Source of the DNA: Gnetum montanum
Lineage: Eukaryota; Streptophyta; Gnetopsida; Gnetales; Gnetaceae
Direction: 5' to 3'
Assembly: GCA_015680685.1 (NCBI GenBank)
Contig: MNCI01006570.1
Location: 124,723-188,722 of the forward strand
Length of the DNA stretch: 64,000 nucleotides
A program made the position numbers and the translations under genes. Positions 45,960 to 56,600 of the stretch are shown one piece after another. Positions within the stretch are counted from its first letter, which is position 1. Every line of letters begins with the position of its first letter. The notes under the pieces are model-generated. The model did not search any database. It saw only the letters and a list, made by a program, of their open reading frames with translations, and had not been told where the DNA came from.

Positions 45960-47125
45960 TGAATGCGTAGAAGGATGTAGTGCGGAAACACTCTCGATAG
46001 TATGCACTAGTAGGGGACACATTATGTCATAGATCCTATGAAAGCATTTTGTTAGTGTGTGTTAGTAGCATCGATGGTCAAACCATCGTGGAGCAAGTTC
46101 ATAAAGGACTTTGCGGAGGGCACATACCACCCAAGGCAATGGCAACCAAAATTAGATGTCTAGGCTACTATTGGTCACACATGGAGTATGAATGTTTCTC
46201 CAAAGTCAAAATGTGCAGCATCTGTCAAAAACATGGTAATCTTATACATGTGCCACCTAATGAGTTTCATACAGCTCAAATCACATGGCCTTTCCAGAAA
46301 TGGGGGTTAGACATCATAGGACCAATAACTCCCCCATCTTCTGCAGGACATAGCTTCATCATAACTGCAACAGAATATTTCACAAAATTGGTAGAAGCTA
46401 TTCCTCTTAGGAAGACTATATCAAAACAAGTATGCAATTTCATCCTTGAAAACATTGTGACTTGTTTTGGCATTCCAATGACCATAATCACTGATAATGG
46501 GCCACAATTCAGTAGTGTCGAAACCAAAACCTTTTGTGAGAGCCTAGGCATCAAACATTCATTTTCATCACCATACTATCCTTAGAGCAATGGTCAAGCA
46601 GAATCCACTAATAAAATGGTCATCATGGTGCTCAAGAAAATGCTTAATCAGGGCAAAAGAATATGGCATGAATAGCTAGTTTACGTGCTATGGGCATATC
46701 GAACGATGCACAGAACATCCACAGGTAAAACACCGTACAATCTTGTTTATGGCTTAGAAGTTGTTTTACCTTTGGAGTTGGAGGTACCTTCGTTACGGAT
46801 CACACTCTCCAAACTCCTCAATGAAAGTCAAAACAATGACTCGCGCATTGTTGACCTTGACTCAGTGGAGGAGGAATGAACACACACACTAGATCAAATC
46901 AAGTGGTACTAGAAACAACATGACATTCACAAGCGCTCGATCAAGGAAGGTGACCTTATCCTTAAGGCGGTCCACGAACACACAGACAAATTCTAGGCCA
47001 ACTAGAAAGGGCCTTACTTGGTCACCAAAGAGTACAACAATGGAGCATTCAAACTAGCCGATATGGATGGTAATGAGCTTGCTCATCCAACAAATCACAT
47101 GTACCTCAAGCCATTTTACGTCTGA
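45960..47125 (+). pseudogene. Element D integrase
   Basis: Zinc-binding part with V-H-K-G-L-C-G-G-H and K-M-C-S-I-C-Q-K-H (about 46098-46235). Catalytic triad Asp 46310 (W-G-L-D-I-I-G-P), Asp 46493 (I-T-D-N-G-P-Q-F) and Glu 46601 (N-G-Q-A-E-S), with 35 residues between the last two, the canonical D-35-E spacing. Stops at 46583 (CAG to TAG) and 46673 break the frame. The C-terminal part with L-I-L-K-A-V and G-A-F-K-L-A-D-M-D-G-N-E runs to 47125. Bases 45791-45959 link it to the RNase H. Confidence 0.9.
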
Positions 47126-48104
47126 ATAAAGCCTAAGGTATAAATTCATCCTAGAATCATGACGATAAACTGATACCATAGATTCGTCCTAGAATCATGA
47201 CAATAAACTGATACCATAGATTTGTCCTGGAATCATGACGATAAACTGATACCATAGATTCATCCTGTCATCATGACGGTAAGCTGATACCATAGAGTGG
47301 TCATAGAATCATGACAATAAACTGATACCACAGATTCGTCCTGGAATCACGACGGTAAATTAATACGACAGAAAGTCTTGGTGTTATGATGATAAACTGA
47401 TACCACATATCTTTGTCTGAAATGAAAATAACTAGCACTCGTCCGACATGACATTAAACTGCCACACTCATCTACCAGAGTCCACTAAGACTATAAAATA
47501 GCTTGCCTCTCCATAGTCTGCCACGACTATAAACTAGCATTGCACTATCCGCTATGAAGCTAAACTGGCAATGTTCAACAGGTTATGATGTAAAACTAAT
47601 TCACAACAATCTTCCAAGACTATAAACTGGCAAATTCTTCATTGGCCTACTAATCTATTGCTATAATAAAATGCCATGTCTTCACCACCCTGCTGCATAA
47701 ATTCATCACATAGACTCTGACAACATTGCTGCTGCTCAATTTTGTTTGCCTACGGTTGCACACAATGTCTCCATCCAATCAGTTGCATCCATGTTTACAG
47801 TGTTAAGCTAACTCATTCACTTGTGGTTTTCTTGTCTTCTTATAGTTGTGTTTGCAGGATGACACCCAGAGGTGTTCGTACATGAATGCACTTCATCACG
47901 GCAACGAGGTACCAAATTGTTCCTGATGCATATAACCAGGTTAATCAAACCGGTCACAGGTACATTCCCAGTTCCTTGAACATCCCTAATTCCCTAACAT
48001 GTTCTCTCTACCCCATTCCTAGATACATCCCAATTACCCCAAAACTCTAAACACATGATTGCACACTGTAACTCTCCAAGCAGTTGCAACACACAGCACA
48101 ACAC
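47126..48104 (+). other. Element D 3' untranslated region
   Basis: Holds a 39-bp array (47140-47410), then diverged units with the same TAAACTxxCA core to about 47640. The rest, to 48104, shows no gene and no recognisable polypurine tract. The junction with the truncated 3' LTR is at about 48104. Confidence 0.65.
47140..47410 (+). repeat. 39-bp tandem array in element D 3'UTR (seven copies)
   Basis: Core ATGACGATAAACTGATACCA recurs near 47165, 47205, 47243, 47279, 47318, 47355 and 47390 with 38-40 bp spacing and a few substitutions per unit. The TAAACT core links it to the 30-bp units upstream of RT. Confidence 0.85.
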
Positions 48105-49454
48105 ATTTTTCAGATGCTGCTCAGCGTAAGGCTCAGCGTCACCAACCTTTGGAGCCCCGAAACTGAGTCAAATAGGCCAAAATCAAGCATAGGGATCCCC
48201 ATGACCTTCACCAAGGTCCCTAGCAAGTTCTAGTCTCCAAAAAATCAAGATTTGGGCCTCAAATGTGCCACTTTGACTTGGTGACGTCGGGGTTATTTTT
48301 CAGACGCTGCACAGCGTAAGGCTCAGTGTCATCAACTAAAATAGGGCCAAAACAACATCCAAATCAGCCCAAATTTTGCACATAGAACCCTCATAACCCA
48401 TGGCACGTAGATCCACTCTAAAAATGGGTCTCACAGGTCAAAATGGGCTCAAAATGCACTGTTTTCAGGTCATACATTGTTAGTGATGCTGACACTGATA
48501 CCAGATGCTGATGTTGATGCTAGATGCTGACATTGATGCTAGACACTGATGCTAATGCCAGAAAAAGATGCACACACATCAAAACTAGATCCACACATGT
48601 TGGAGTCCTTAGTGGAGCAAAAACAACATAGATATGTAGATCAGGAGGCCAAACATCTAGATCTACTCTTGTACTTTAACATTCTTTCTACATTTTGCAT
48701 TTTTTTTCAGCGTATCAAGCTCTTACGCTATGGATTACACACGTCGGCATAAGAGATCTTGGTCACACTACATGCTGTATATTGTAACATTTTGTGCATC
48801 CGGTCAACGCACATACCTGTCACCCAATCCAAAGTTTTCTCACCCCGCAGCCACTGATCTTCTCCTAGATTCGAATCTCACGCCTAAAATCGTATAAATC
48901 TCTTGTTTTTCCACTAGATCAAGGTTCAAAAAATTTGATTCTAAGACACATAAGAAATTTGGGCATCAATCTCATACACTAGACTTGATACATACTTGGA
49001 TGCCATACACCTGCAATCCAAAACCTACATCTTCCCAGCATCTATTCTCATCCATCGGGGCTAAACGTCCGCCTTGTGATCACTCCGCAACTTCATTCTG
49101 ACCAGTGCACATTCTAATTATTTATCAATACAAATAGTCTGCATTATTACCCAAATTCTTGAAGTTTACGTTATTTTTTTCCTGTTCGCATTTTCCTATT
49201 TTCATTGTTTAAACAGTTTACATTCGTTTCCATTTGTTTATGTTCAGTTTTGCGTTTGTTTACGTATAACCCAACGCATCGCAATTGCGTGCATTTGGGG
49301 AAGTCCTCATTTGATCCACGTGTAGACCATTCAAGGAACTACCTCTGTTAATTTCCAGCTTACCCTCAAGTGAAGGCAAGGTATTACTATTTCATCCACA
49401 GGTCTCTTGGTGTCTGTTCATTCTAGCCTCTCACCAACGATTTTGGATGGTACA
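48105..49454 (+). repeat. 3' LTR of element D, 5'-truncated
   Basis: Matches the 5' LTR from inside the first subrepeat to the CA end at 49454. The first 250 bases of the LTR and two subrepeats are missing, together with any polypurine tract. TATAAAT is kept at 48893-48899. It is followed by the ATAAG TSD. Confidence 0.88.
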
Positions 49455-50078
49455 ATAAGTTTAATCACCTATAACAATAATGAAAGGTAGAGTAGTTTAA
49501 GATCTAATTCATTCATTACCTAGCTGGCCTAACACAAGTACTTGTTGCACTTTCTTGAACACATATAGCACTACTAGGCTACCAAACATTAAGCATTCCT
49601 AGGTTACCAAGCACTATATGTATGCTCAAAGTGGTCGTGCTTGAGTTCATTAACAACTAGAAATTAATTACTTAATTTAAATGCATTAAAGTAAGTGCAT
49701 GAAAATAAAATGCATTAAAGGAAACATTGATCTATTCTTAGTGTTGCAAAGATTATCAAAAGAGTTCATTTTTATTTCCGTCACACTGTTGTGCTTAGGT
49801 ACATTAGTGTTCAAACAAACATCCATACACACTTAGATTCCTATTGCAAATACTCATAAAATATTTTAACTCTAAAGAAAAAAAACTACAAGAGATTCAC
49901 TAAATATGACAAAAACTAATATCAGAATCATGAGCCCAAGCACTATATTTATAGGCTGGCGTATACCCAGTGATATCGGATATCCAACATCATATCTTAC
50001 CTTCAACAATAGATACCCAATGTTGGGGCTTTGACATAGGATACATGACATTGAAGTAGACAAAACATGATTCCATCA
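49455..50078 (-). repeat. Element C middle LTR, right fragment
   Basis: Resumes after element D with ATAAG then TTTAATCACCTATAAC, collinear with LTR 1 from 24880 and LTR 3 from 59585, ending ACATGATTCCATCA. The TATAAATA box is at 49946-49953 (minus strand). Confidence 0.85.
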
Positions 50079-51302
50079 TACCTCCATGACTAAATGAAAA
50101 CTCATCCTTGAGTACAAAGAAAGAGGAATAAGTTCCTTCCAAAATATTGGAAAGGTATGGGATTACTAACTAATGTACAAACTGACTAGATGGAACAAAG
50201 AGAATTTAAGCACCCAAGTACACAAATTTACAATCTTTACAAAATTGGGTGTTCATGATAAGAGAAGTGAACACCATGGATAAAATTGACATCCAATCCC
50301 TCTTGGTAGCCAAAGAATGAGAGAAAAGATCCAATGATCATGAATGGTCCTCGTCTTGAGATATTGCTGCAGCATCCTTGGTGAAGGTAATCTTGCTTCC
50401 AATCCATGATTTTCACTGTAATCACAAAAGAATCATGGATTAGTATGCAAAGTGTAACACATATCTATTAACTACATTATCTCGTCGATGGTTACATTTA
50501 GCTAGGTTGTGATTATGATAGATTGCTTCCTTTAGAAGTGTTAGTAGGAAAGTTGATAAATGGGATAAAATAAATAAGTGGTCCATTAAATTCAAAAAAG
50601 TTCAACATAAGGAAATATTTTTGTGTAATAATTCACAACAATAAAAAGGAAGGTTCACTAAAAATTGTTGTGAAGATGTGCACAATTGAATTCCATTGAT
50701 GAGGTAAACAAACTGATTTGATTGTAAGAGTGTCTAAGTGTAAGGAACTTAACTAATCCAACCAAAACATATGCAAGTGGGTGCTCCCCAAAGTAGGCAT
50801 AGGCCTTTTATACCCTTGCATAACTTCAAACCAAGAAGTCCATGGGCTCCATGGATGATTAATGGTTACAAAAGGTTAAGTGTAAAAACCTAGAAGAAAC
50901 TACCTAAGAATTTTGACACATGAAATTATGACATCAAACAAGAACAGGAAATTAATAGTTAGGTGAGACATGAAAAGCATAGATGGATGAGAGAGAGTGG
51001 AGTGGAGTTCATAATTAAGGTGTCATGAAGTCCCTTCTAAACTTTATAGTTAAATGACTTGATAGGATCCATCATTATTCTAGACCAAAACTAACCTCAT
51101 TCAGTGACTTCATATCACCATTTTAAGACTAGTATATCACCCTAAGACACAAGAGTGCTTTCATAGAACAACCATCATTCCTTATTAGAGAAGAAAAGAG
51201 AAGTAGGAATTGAGGAAGAGCCTTAATTAGAGGGGACCTTCAGGCATGGGCAACATGACTTTCTAGTCCCATAACTAGTGCTTATAGCCAATTCATTTTG
51301 TC

Positions 51303-51400
51303 ATGAACTTTCTAGTCAAGTTCAAGGTCATAGGATTTTGACTAGAAAGTCATTTTGTCTAATTAGAGGGGACCTTCAGGCATGGGCAACTTGAGCTCTG
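51303..51400. other. Filler-DNA scar in C2
   Basis: Absent from C1. Bases 51315-51341 are identical over 27 bp to 53401-53427. Flanking arms ACTTTCTAGTCAA (51307-51319) and TTGACTAGAAAGT (51338-51350) form a perfect 13-bp inverted repeat. CATTTTGTC occurs on both sides (51294, 51351), and TTAGAGGGGACCTTCAGG at 51363 copies the local sequence at 51226. Confidence 0.75.
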
Positions 51401-51530
51401 TGCTTTGAATTTTCATCTTTTTTTTTTTGTAAAATGGAAACCACACCATGCAAAGATGTATGTGTTTAATTTGTCTAAGGTTTGTGCTTTGAATTCCTAT
51501 GATTTTCTCTTTTGATGAGAACCACACCAT

Positions 51531-53140
51531 GCAAATATTTATTCAACTTTCTTTTATTGGTTAACACAAAATGGTAAAAAATCCATGAAAACACACATGC
51601 ACCTAGGTAAATAGAAATGCATAAAAAATACCAAATCCCCTTGAAGTCACACCCTATACAAACCTTTGAATCCTTTCAAATTCTAGAAACTACTAAAGTT
51701 AGAAATTTGTTAACATTTTATTAATGAAAAAAGTACTGCATATTTCTAGAACAAGGAAAACCATAGAGTTTGTGGATGGGTAGATGTTATGAACTCAGTT
51801 CTTGTTGCATGAAAAGGAACCATGTCCTAATCATTAGTAACAAAATTCAAAGATAGAATCTAGACACCAACAATCAAATAAAAAATAGTACATAACACCA
51901 TCAAGCAATGCATTACCATTATACCTATCACTTATTAACAAAAATTTATAAAATCACATCAAGATAAAAGAAAATATAAAAGAAAGTGTAAAATATCCAA
52001 CAAATATCAAATATACTAACGATGGTGTAAAACTATTAGAAAAGATTAATAACATGAAAACAAGAAGATACAAAACAAAGAATGTGAAAAATAAGAAATT
52101 TGAAAAAATATATATATAAAAAAAATGATGAAATACTGAAGGGTTGCTTATATGGTTAGCATGGGTGGCCATCTTCCCTACAACTAAGTTGAAAGAAGGA
52201 GATCCAAAATATGGAGCATGGCTGTCCATCCGATGAGGCATTTGTTGTATTAGTTGGCTTATGTTCATGGAAAGGTTTGATTTGTTTGATTTTGAACAGT
52301 TGTTTCTTGTCTAGGCTCTTAGGTATGTAGACCACACCATGCAAAGACTTATTCAACTTCCTTTTATTGGTTAACACAAAATGGTAAGAAATCCATGAAA
52401 ACACACATGCACCTAGGTAAATAGAAATGCATAAAAAATACCAAATCCCCTTGAAGTCACATCCTGTACAAACCTTTGAATCCTTTCCAATTCTAGAAAC
52501 TACTAAAGTTAAAAATTTGTTAACATTTTATTAATGAAAAAAGGACTGCATATTTCTAGAACAAGGAAAACCATAGAGTTTGTGGATGGGTAGATGTTAT
52601 GGACTTAGTGCTTGTTGCATGAAAAGGAACCATGTCCTAATCATTAGTAACAAAATTTAAAGCTAGAATCTAGACACCAACAATCAAATAAAAAATAGTA
52701 CATAACACCATCAAGCAATGCATTACCACTATACTTGTCACTTATTTACAAAAAGTTATAAAATCACATCAAGATAAAATAAAATATAAAAGAAAGTGTA
52801 AAATATCCAACAAATATCAAATATACTAACGATGGTGTAAAAATATTAGAAAAGATTAATAACATGAAAACAAGAAGATACAAAACAAAGAATGTGAAAA
52901 ATAAGAAATTTCAAAAAATATATATATATAAAAAATGATGAAATACTAAAGGGTTGCTTATATGGTTAGCATGGGTATCCATCTTCCCTACAACTAAGTT
53001 GAAAGAAGGAGATCCAAAATATGGAGCATGGTTGTCCATCCAATGAGGCATTTGTTGTATTAGTTGGCTTATGTTCATGGAAAGGTTTGATTTGTTTGAT
53101 GTTGACCAGTTGTTTCTTGTCTAGGCTCTTAGGTATGTAG
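51531..53140. repeat. 800-bp tandem duplication in C2
   Basis: Unit 1, 51531-52330, and unit 2, 52331-53140, both begin ACCACACCATGCAAA and end GGCTCTTAGGTATGTAG. They differ by only a few percent, much less than either differs from C1, so the duplication is younger than the C insertion. Confidence 0.88.
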
Positions 53141-54220
53141 ATCATCATGGCCCTAGAAGAAAAAGATTCATAAATTATGTAAGCTCCATTCCACAATGTT
53201 TGGAACTTAGTTCATTAAGGTAGGTGTGTGGGATTCTAGTAGAGAACCTTATCTCCTTGTTGAAATTTAACTTTTCTGATTTTAAGGTCATGGTGCTTTT
53301 TCTTGTAAGCCTTGTGCAACTCGTTAGATAAGAGGGCCACCAATCAGTTTTTTTCTAGCAGGTTGAGATGCATTAGTCTTTCTTTTTTTGCTAGACTTAA
53401 GTCAAGTTCAAGGTCATAGGATTTTGAAAGTGTACAGAGCTCGAATTGAATAGGAAGTGTTGGTAATTTTGCATACACAAGATCATATAGACAATAGCCT
53501 ATAGGAAGTTTCCATATTGAGTGGTAGGTCCAAAGGGCATCATTGAGTTTTGTGCTCTAGTCTTTTCTATATTTGCTAATAGTTCTTGATAGAATCCTTG
53601 TGATTTCCCTATTGGTAACCTCAACTTGAACATTGGCTTGGGGTGGTAGGGTGTTGTGAGTTTATGTTCAACCCCTAGCCATTGCATAAGCTTCCACAAA
53701 GTAGTGCCTATAAAGTGAGTTCCATTATCAAAAATTAATGCACATGGCACACCAAACCTATTTACAAAATTTTTTTGTACAAACTAAGTAGTAGTAGAAG
53801 ATGTATAGTCAATGATGGCTGCTACTTCTACCCATTTTGTAGAATAGTCAATAGTGACTATGATGTATGCTTTTTCATTTGACATGGGCATGATGGGACC
53901 CATGAAGTCAATGCCCCAGATGTTGAAGGGTTCCAATGGTTGAATCCATTATTAAGGTCCCTCCATTCGACCAATTATTCCACCATCTCATTGGCATCAT
54001 TAACAAGAGTGAACATCATGGTGAACATCCCTAAAGATTGTTGGCCAATAGTACCCTGTCATCAAGATTTTAATGGTCGTGTGTCTCCTAGCATAGTGTG
54101 TCCACAAGGACCTTCATGAGCATCTTGGAGAACATGCAGTTGATCGACATCAAGAACACACCAATGAACTAGGCCATTAGTGCACACCTTGTAGATGTAT
54201 CCATTAATCCCCATGAAGTG
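53141..54220 (-). pseudogene. C2 integrase
   Basis: Minus-strand motifs match C1. Near 53740 G-x-P-C-A-L-I-F-D-N-G-T-H-F keeps the second catalytic Asp that C1 has lost. Further on, H-K-L-T-T-P-Y-H-P-K, then the C-terminal domain at about 53140-53330. Stops are scattered. It would insert element DNA into the genome. Confidence 0.82.
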
Positions 54221-54479
54221 TTTTACTTGGTGAAGAATATACTATTTCTTTTGGTGATCCAACCATTATGAAATCTCTTGGGTGAGAAGATAGGTGAAAT
54301 GTCATCATACCATGTAGGCTTATTGGGTAATTGTTCAGTTATAACCCTAGCAAAGATGAGTTCATTATGAAACATATCATATAGTGGATTTTCTTCCTCT
54401 TTATTGTTCTATTGCAACTAAGACAAGTGATTAGAAACCACATTCTCAGGGACCTCTCGATTTACTATCATAAGATCGA

Positions 54480-54800
54480 ATTCCTACAAGATCACTAGCC
54501 ACTATATGACACGGGGGCTCACTATTGGCTTGTTCATTAGGAAGTGGATGGCACTATGGTCTATGTGCATAAACACCTTGTATCCAAGCACATAATGCCT
54601 AAACTTCTCTAGAGTAAACACCATTTCCATGAATTCTTTTTCTATAGTGATGTACTTCAGTTGTGCACCCACAATGCTTTGGCTAATGGATGTAGTATGG
54701 ACATTTCTTGTCATCCATTTGCATAAGCACAGCTCCCAAGGCATAATTTCATGCATTCATCATGACATGGAAGGGTCTGAACCAATTAGGTACTTGTAGA
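54480..54800 (-). pseudogene. C2 RNase H
   Basis: L-K-Y-I-T-I-E-K-E-F-M-E-M-V-F-T-L-E-K-F and H-Y-V-L-G-Y-K-V-F-M-H-I-D-H-S-A-I-H, with the D-H catalytic position intact, open in 54502-54756. Bases 54221-54479 carry no clear motif. Confidence 0.82.
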
Positions 54801-55700
54801 ATTGGAGTTTCTACAAGTTTCTCTCTCAACTATTGAAATGTTATTCCACATTCCATGGTCCAAAAAAATGGAGCATCTTTCTTTGTTAGTTCCACCAATA
54901 GCTTTGCGATCTTAGAGAAATTCTCTATGAATCACTAGTAGTAGCTAGTATATCCAAGGAATGATCAAACATCTTTGACAATTTCTGGTTGGTAGGTTAT
55001 TTCTTAGATGACCCTTATTTTCTTAGGATCTACCTCAATTCCTACTTGTGATATTCTATGCCCCAATAAAATGCCTTCCTAGACCATTAGGTGACTCTTT
55101 TTCTAGTTGAGATATAAGTTGGTTTCAACACATCATTTTAGCACCTACTCAAGGTGGTCTAAGCCTTACTCAAATGTAACTTCATAAGTGGAGAAGTCAT
55201 CCATGATGACTTCCACACCACTTCTAATTTGCTATAGAAAAATGCTCAGAACTAGGTGTTGAAATGTAGCAATAGCATTGCATAGAACAAAAGGCATCTT
55301 GTAATATGCAAAATTTTCCTAAGGACTCATGAATGTTGTTTTTTCCTAGTCCTTTAGTGAAATTTGAATTTGGTTATAGCCATGATAACCATCTAGAAAA
55401 CTATAGTAGTAATGCCCAAATATTGTGTCTAATACTTAATCAACAAATAACAAAAAATTGTCCTTGAATGTTGCCATATTTAGTAGCCAGAAATCAATGC
55501 AAAGCCACCACTTGCCACTTTTCTTTGGCATAATCATGAGTGGACTAACCCACTCACTATCCACAATGGGATAAATGAACCTTAGGTTGAGGAGTTGTTC
55601 GATTTCATCTTTGACCATCTACTTCAGTTTAGAGTTCAATCATCTCTATGACTATCTCTTTGGCTTCATGGCTAGATCAATGTAGATGCAATGCTAGAAT
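54801..55700 (-). pseudogene. C2 reverse transcriptase
   Basis: V-K-D-E-I-E-Q-L-L near 55610, F-I-Y-P-I-V-D-S-E-W-V-S-P-L, P-K-K-S-G-K-W-W-L-C-I-D-F near 55510, and the catalytic I-M-D-D at 55196-55207 followed by F-S-T-Y. Collinear with C1 RT and with similar decay. Confidence 0.85.
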
Positions 55701-55899
55701 TTTCTAGGATCAATCCCTATGAGCTTAGGATATGACCAAGAAAAATCTATTGACCCTTTTTCAACTACATTCAATAACATCTTTTCTATTCTAGAGCAAT
55801 ATTTTCACTGCTTATGACTGGCTTCCCATTTTTTAAAAAGACATATTCCATTTTGGTTAGTAGAATTTTTAGTTTATGGGGCTCTTACTTGAAGTTTTT

Positions 55900-56600
55900 A
55901 GGAATCTATAACTTTTCAAAATAGATATCATCATTGGCATCATCAAAGCATTGGTGATGAACTTGCTCTAGTTCATCCATGCCTGTGACATATGCGTATC
56001 TTAAGCTCTTAATCAGTTTCATGCAAAGTGTGCTACTATCAGAATTAGTAGTCAGCCATTGGGTACCCTCCCATTTTATGGCTATTGCATATAGACACCT
56101 TTTAATTTCTACTTCTAGTGCACTTAGCTTGTATGTAGAAATATATGCTCATTTCATAGCCTAGAGTTTCTAAACATAATTACACTGTGTATCATTGTAC
56201 GTTATGCATGGCACTCACTTCTTATTAATCTTTTTGAATGCATTTTCTTTGGATATTTCTAGGGAAAGATCTCCGATGCCCATTCTTGCATTAATAGTGC
56301 TAAGTCATGCCCTTTCCATGATGATTGAAAAATCCCTTTTGTAGTTCTCCACCTTGATCACTAGGAAATCGATAAGATAAGACCACCCATAGATAGTGGT
56401 CATAATGTCTTCTACCAATCCTAATGGAATAGTGATGGACTAATCTACCAATTCTAATCTAATTTTTCTCTTCTTTAAAGGAGGCAGGTTCCATATAGTA
56501 TACATCTCATGATAGATCAAGTTGACATTGGAACCTAAGTTGAGAAGAGCTTTGCATGGTTCATTCCCAATGATTTGCAAATAAATTAGAGGACTTCCAA
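55900..56600 (-). pseudogene. C2 aspartic protease
   Basis: Near 56540 the active-site block reads A-L-L-N-L-G-S-N-V-N, with Asn where Asp is needed, as in C1. The downstream V-E-D-I block and a Y-P/D-F-like block lie at 56350-56430. Bases 55701-55899 are the PR-RT join. Confidence 0.76.

Larger units (their letters stand above)
34099..49454 (+). mobile_element. Element D: youngest, Tat/Ogre-like Gypsy retrotransposon carrying a GNAT fragment
   Basis: Bounded by perfect 5-bp TSDs and TG...CA ends. Order: LTR, PBS, minisatellite leader, gag, PR, spacer with GNAT, RT, RNase H, archaeal-type RNase H, INT, repeat-rich 3'UTR, truncated LTR. It has longer open frames and more CG dinucleotides than the other layers, and by eye roughly nine of ten LTR bases match. 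It is homologous to element B throughout the coding parts. It cannot move by itself: frameshifts in gag and PR, stops in RT lead and INT, and loss of the 5' end of the 3' LTR. Confidence 0.92.
50079..53140 (-). other. C2 3' untranslated region with duplications
   Basis: Collinear with C1 25486-27620 but enlarged by two events: a scrambled filler insert at about 51303-51400 and an 800-bp tandem duplication (51531-53140). It includes two copies of the distal integrase tail. I see no independent gene. Confidence 0.7.
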
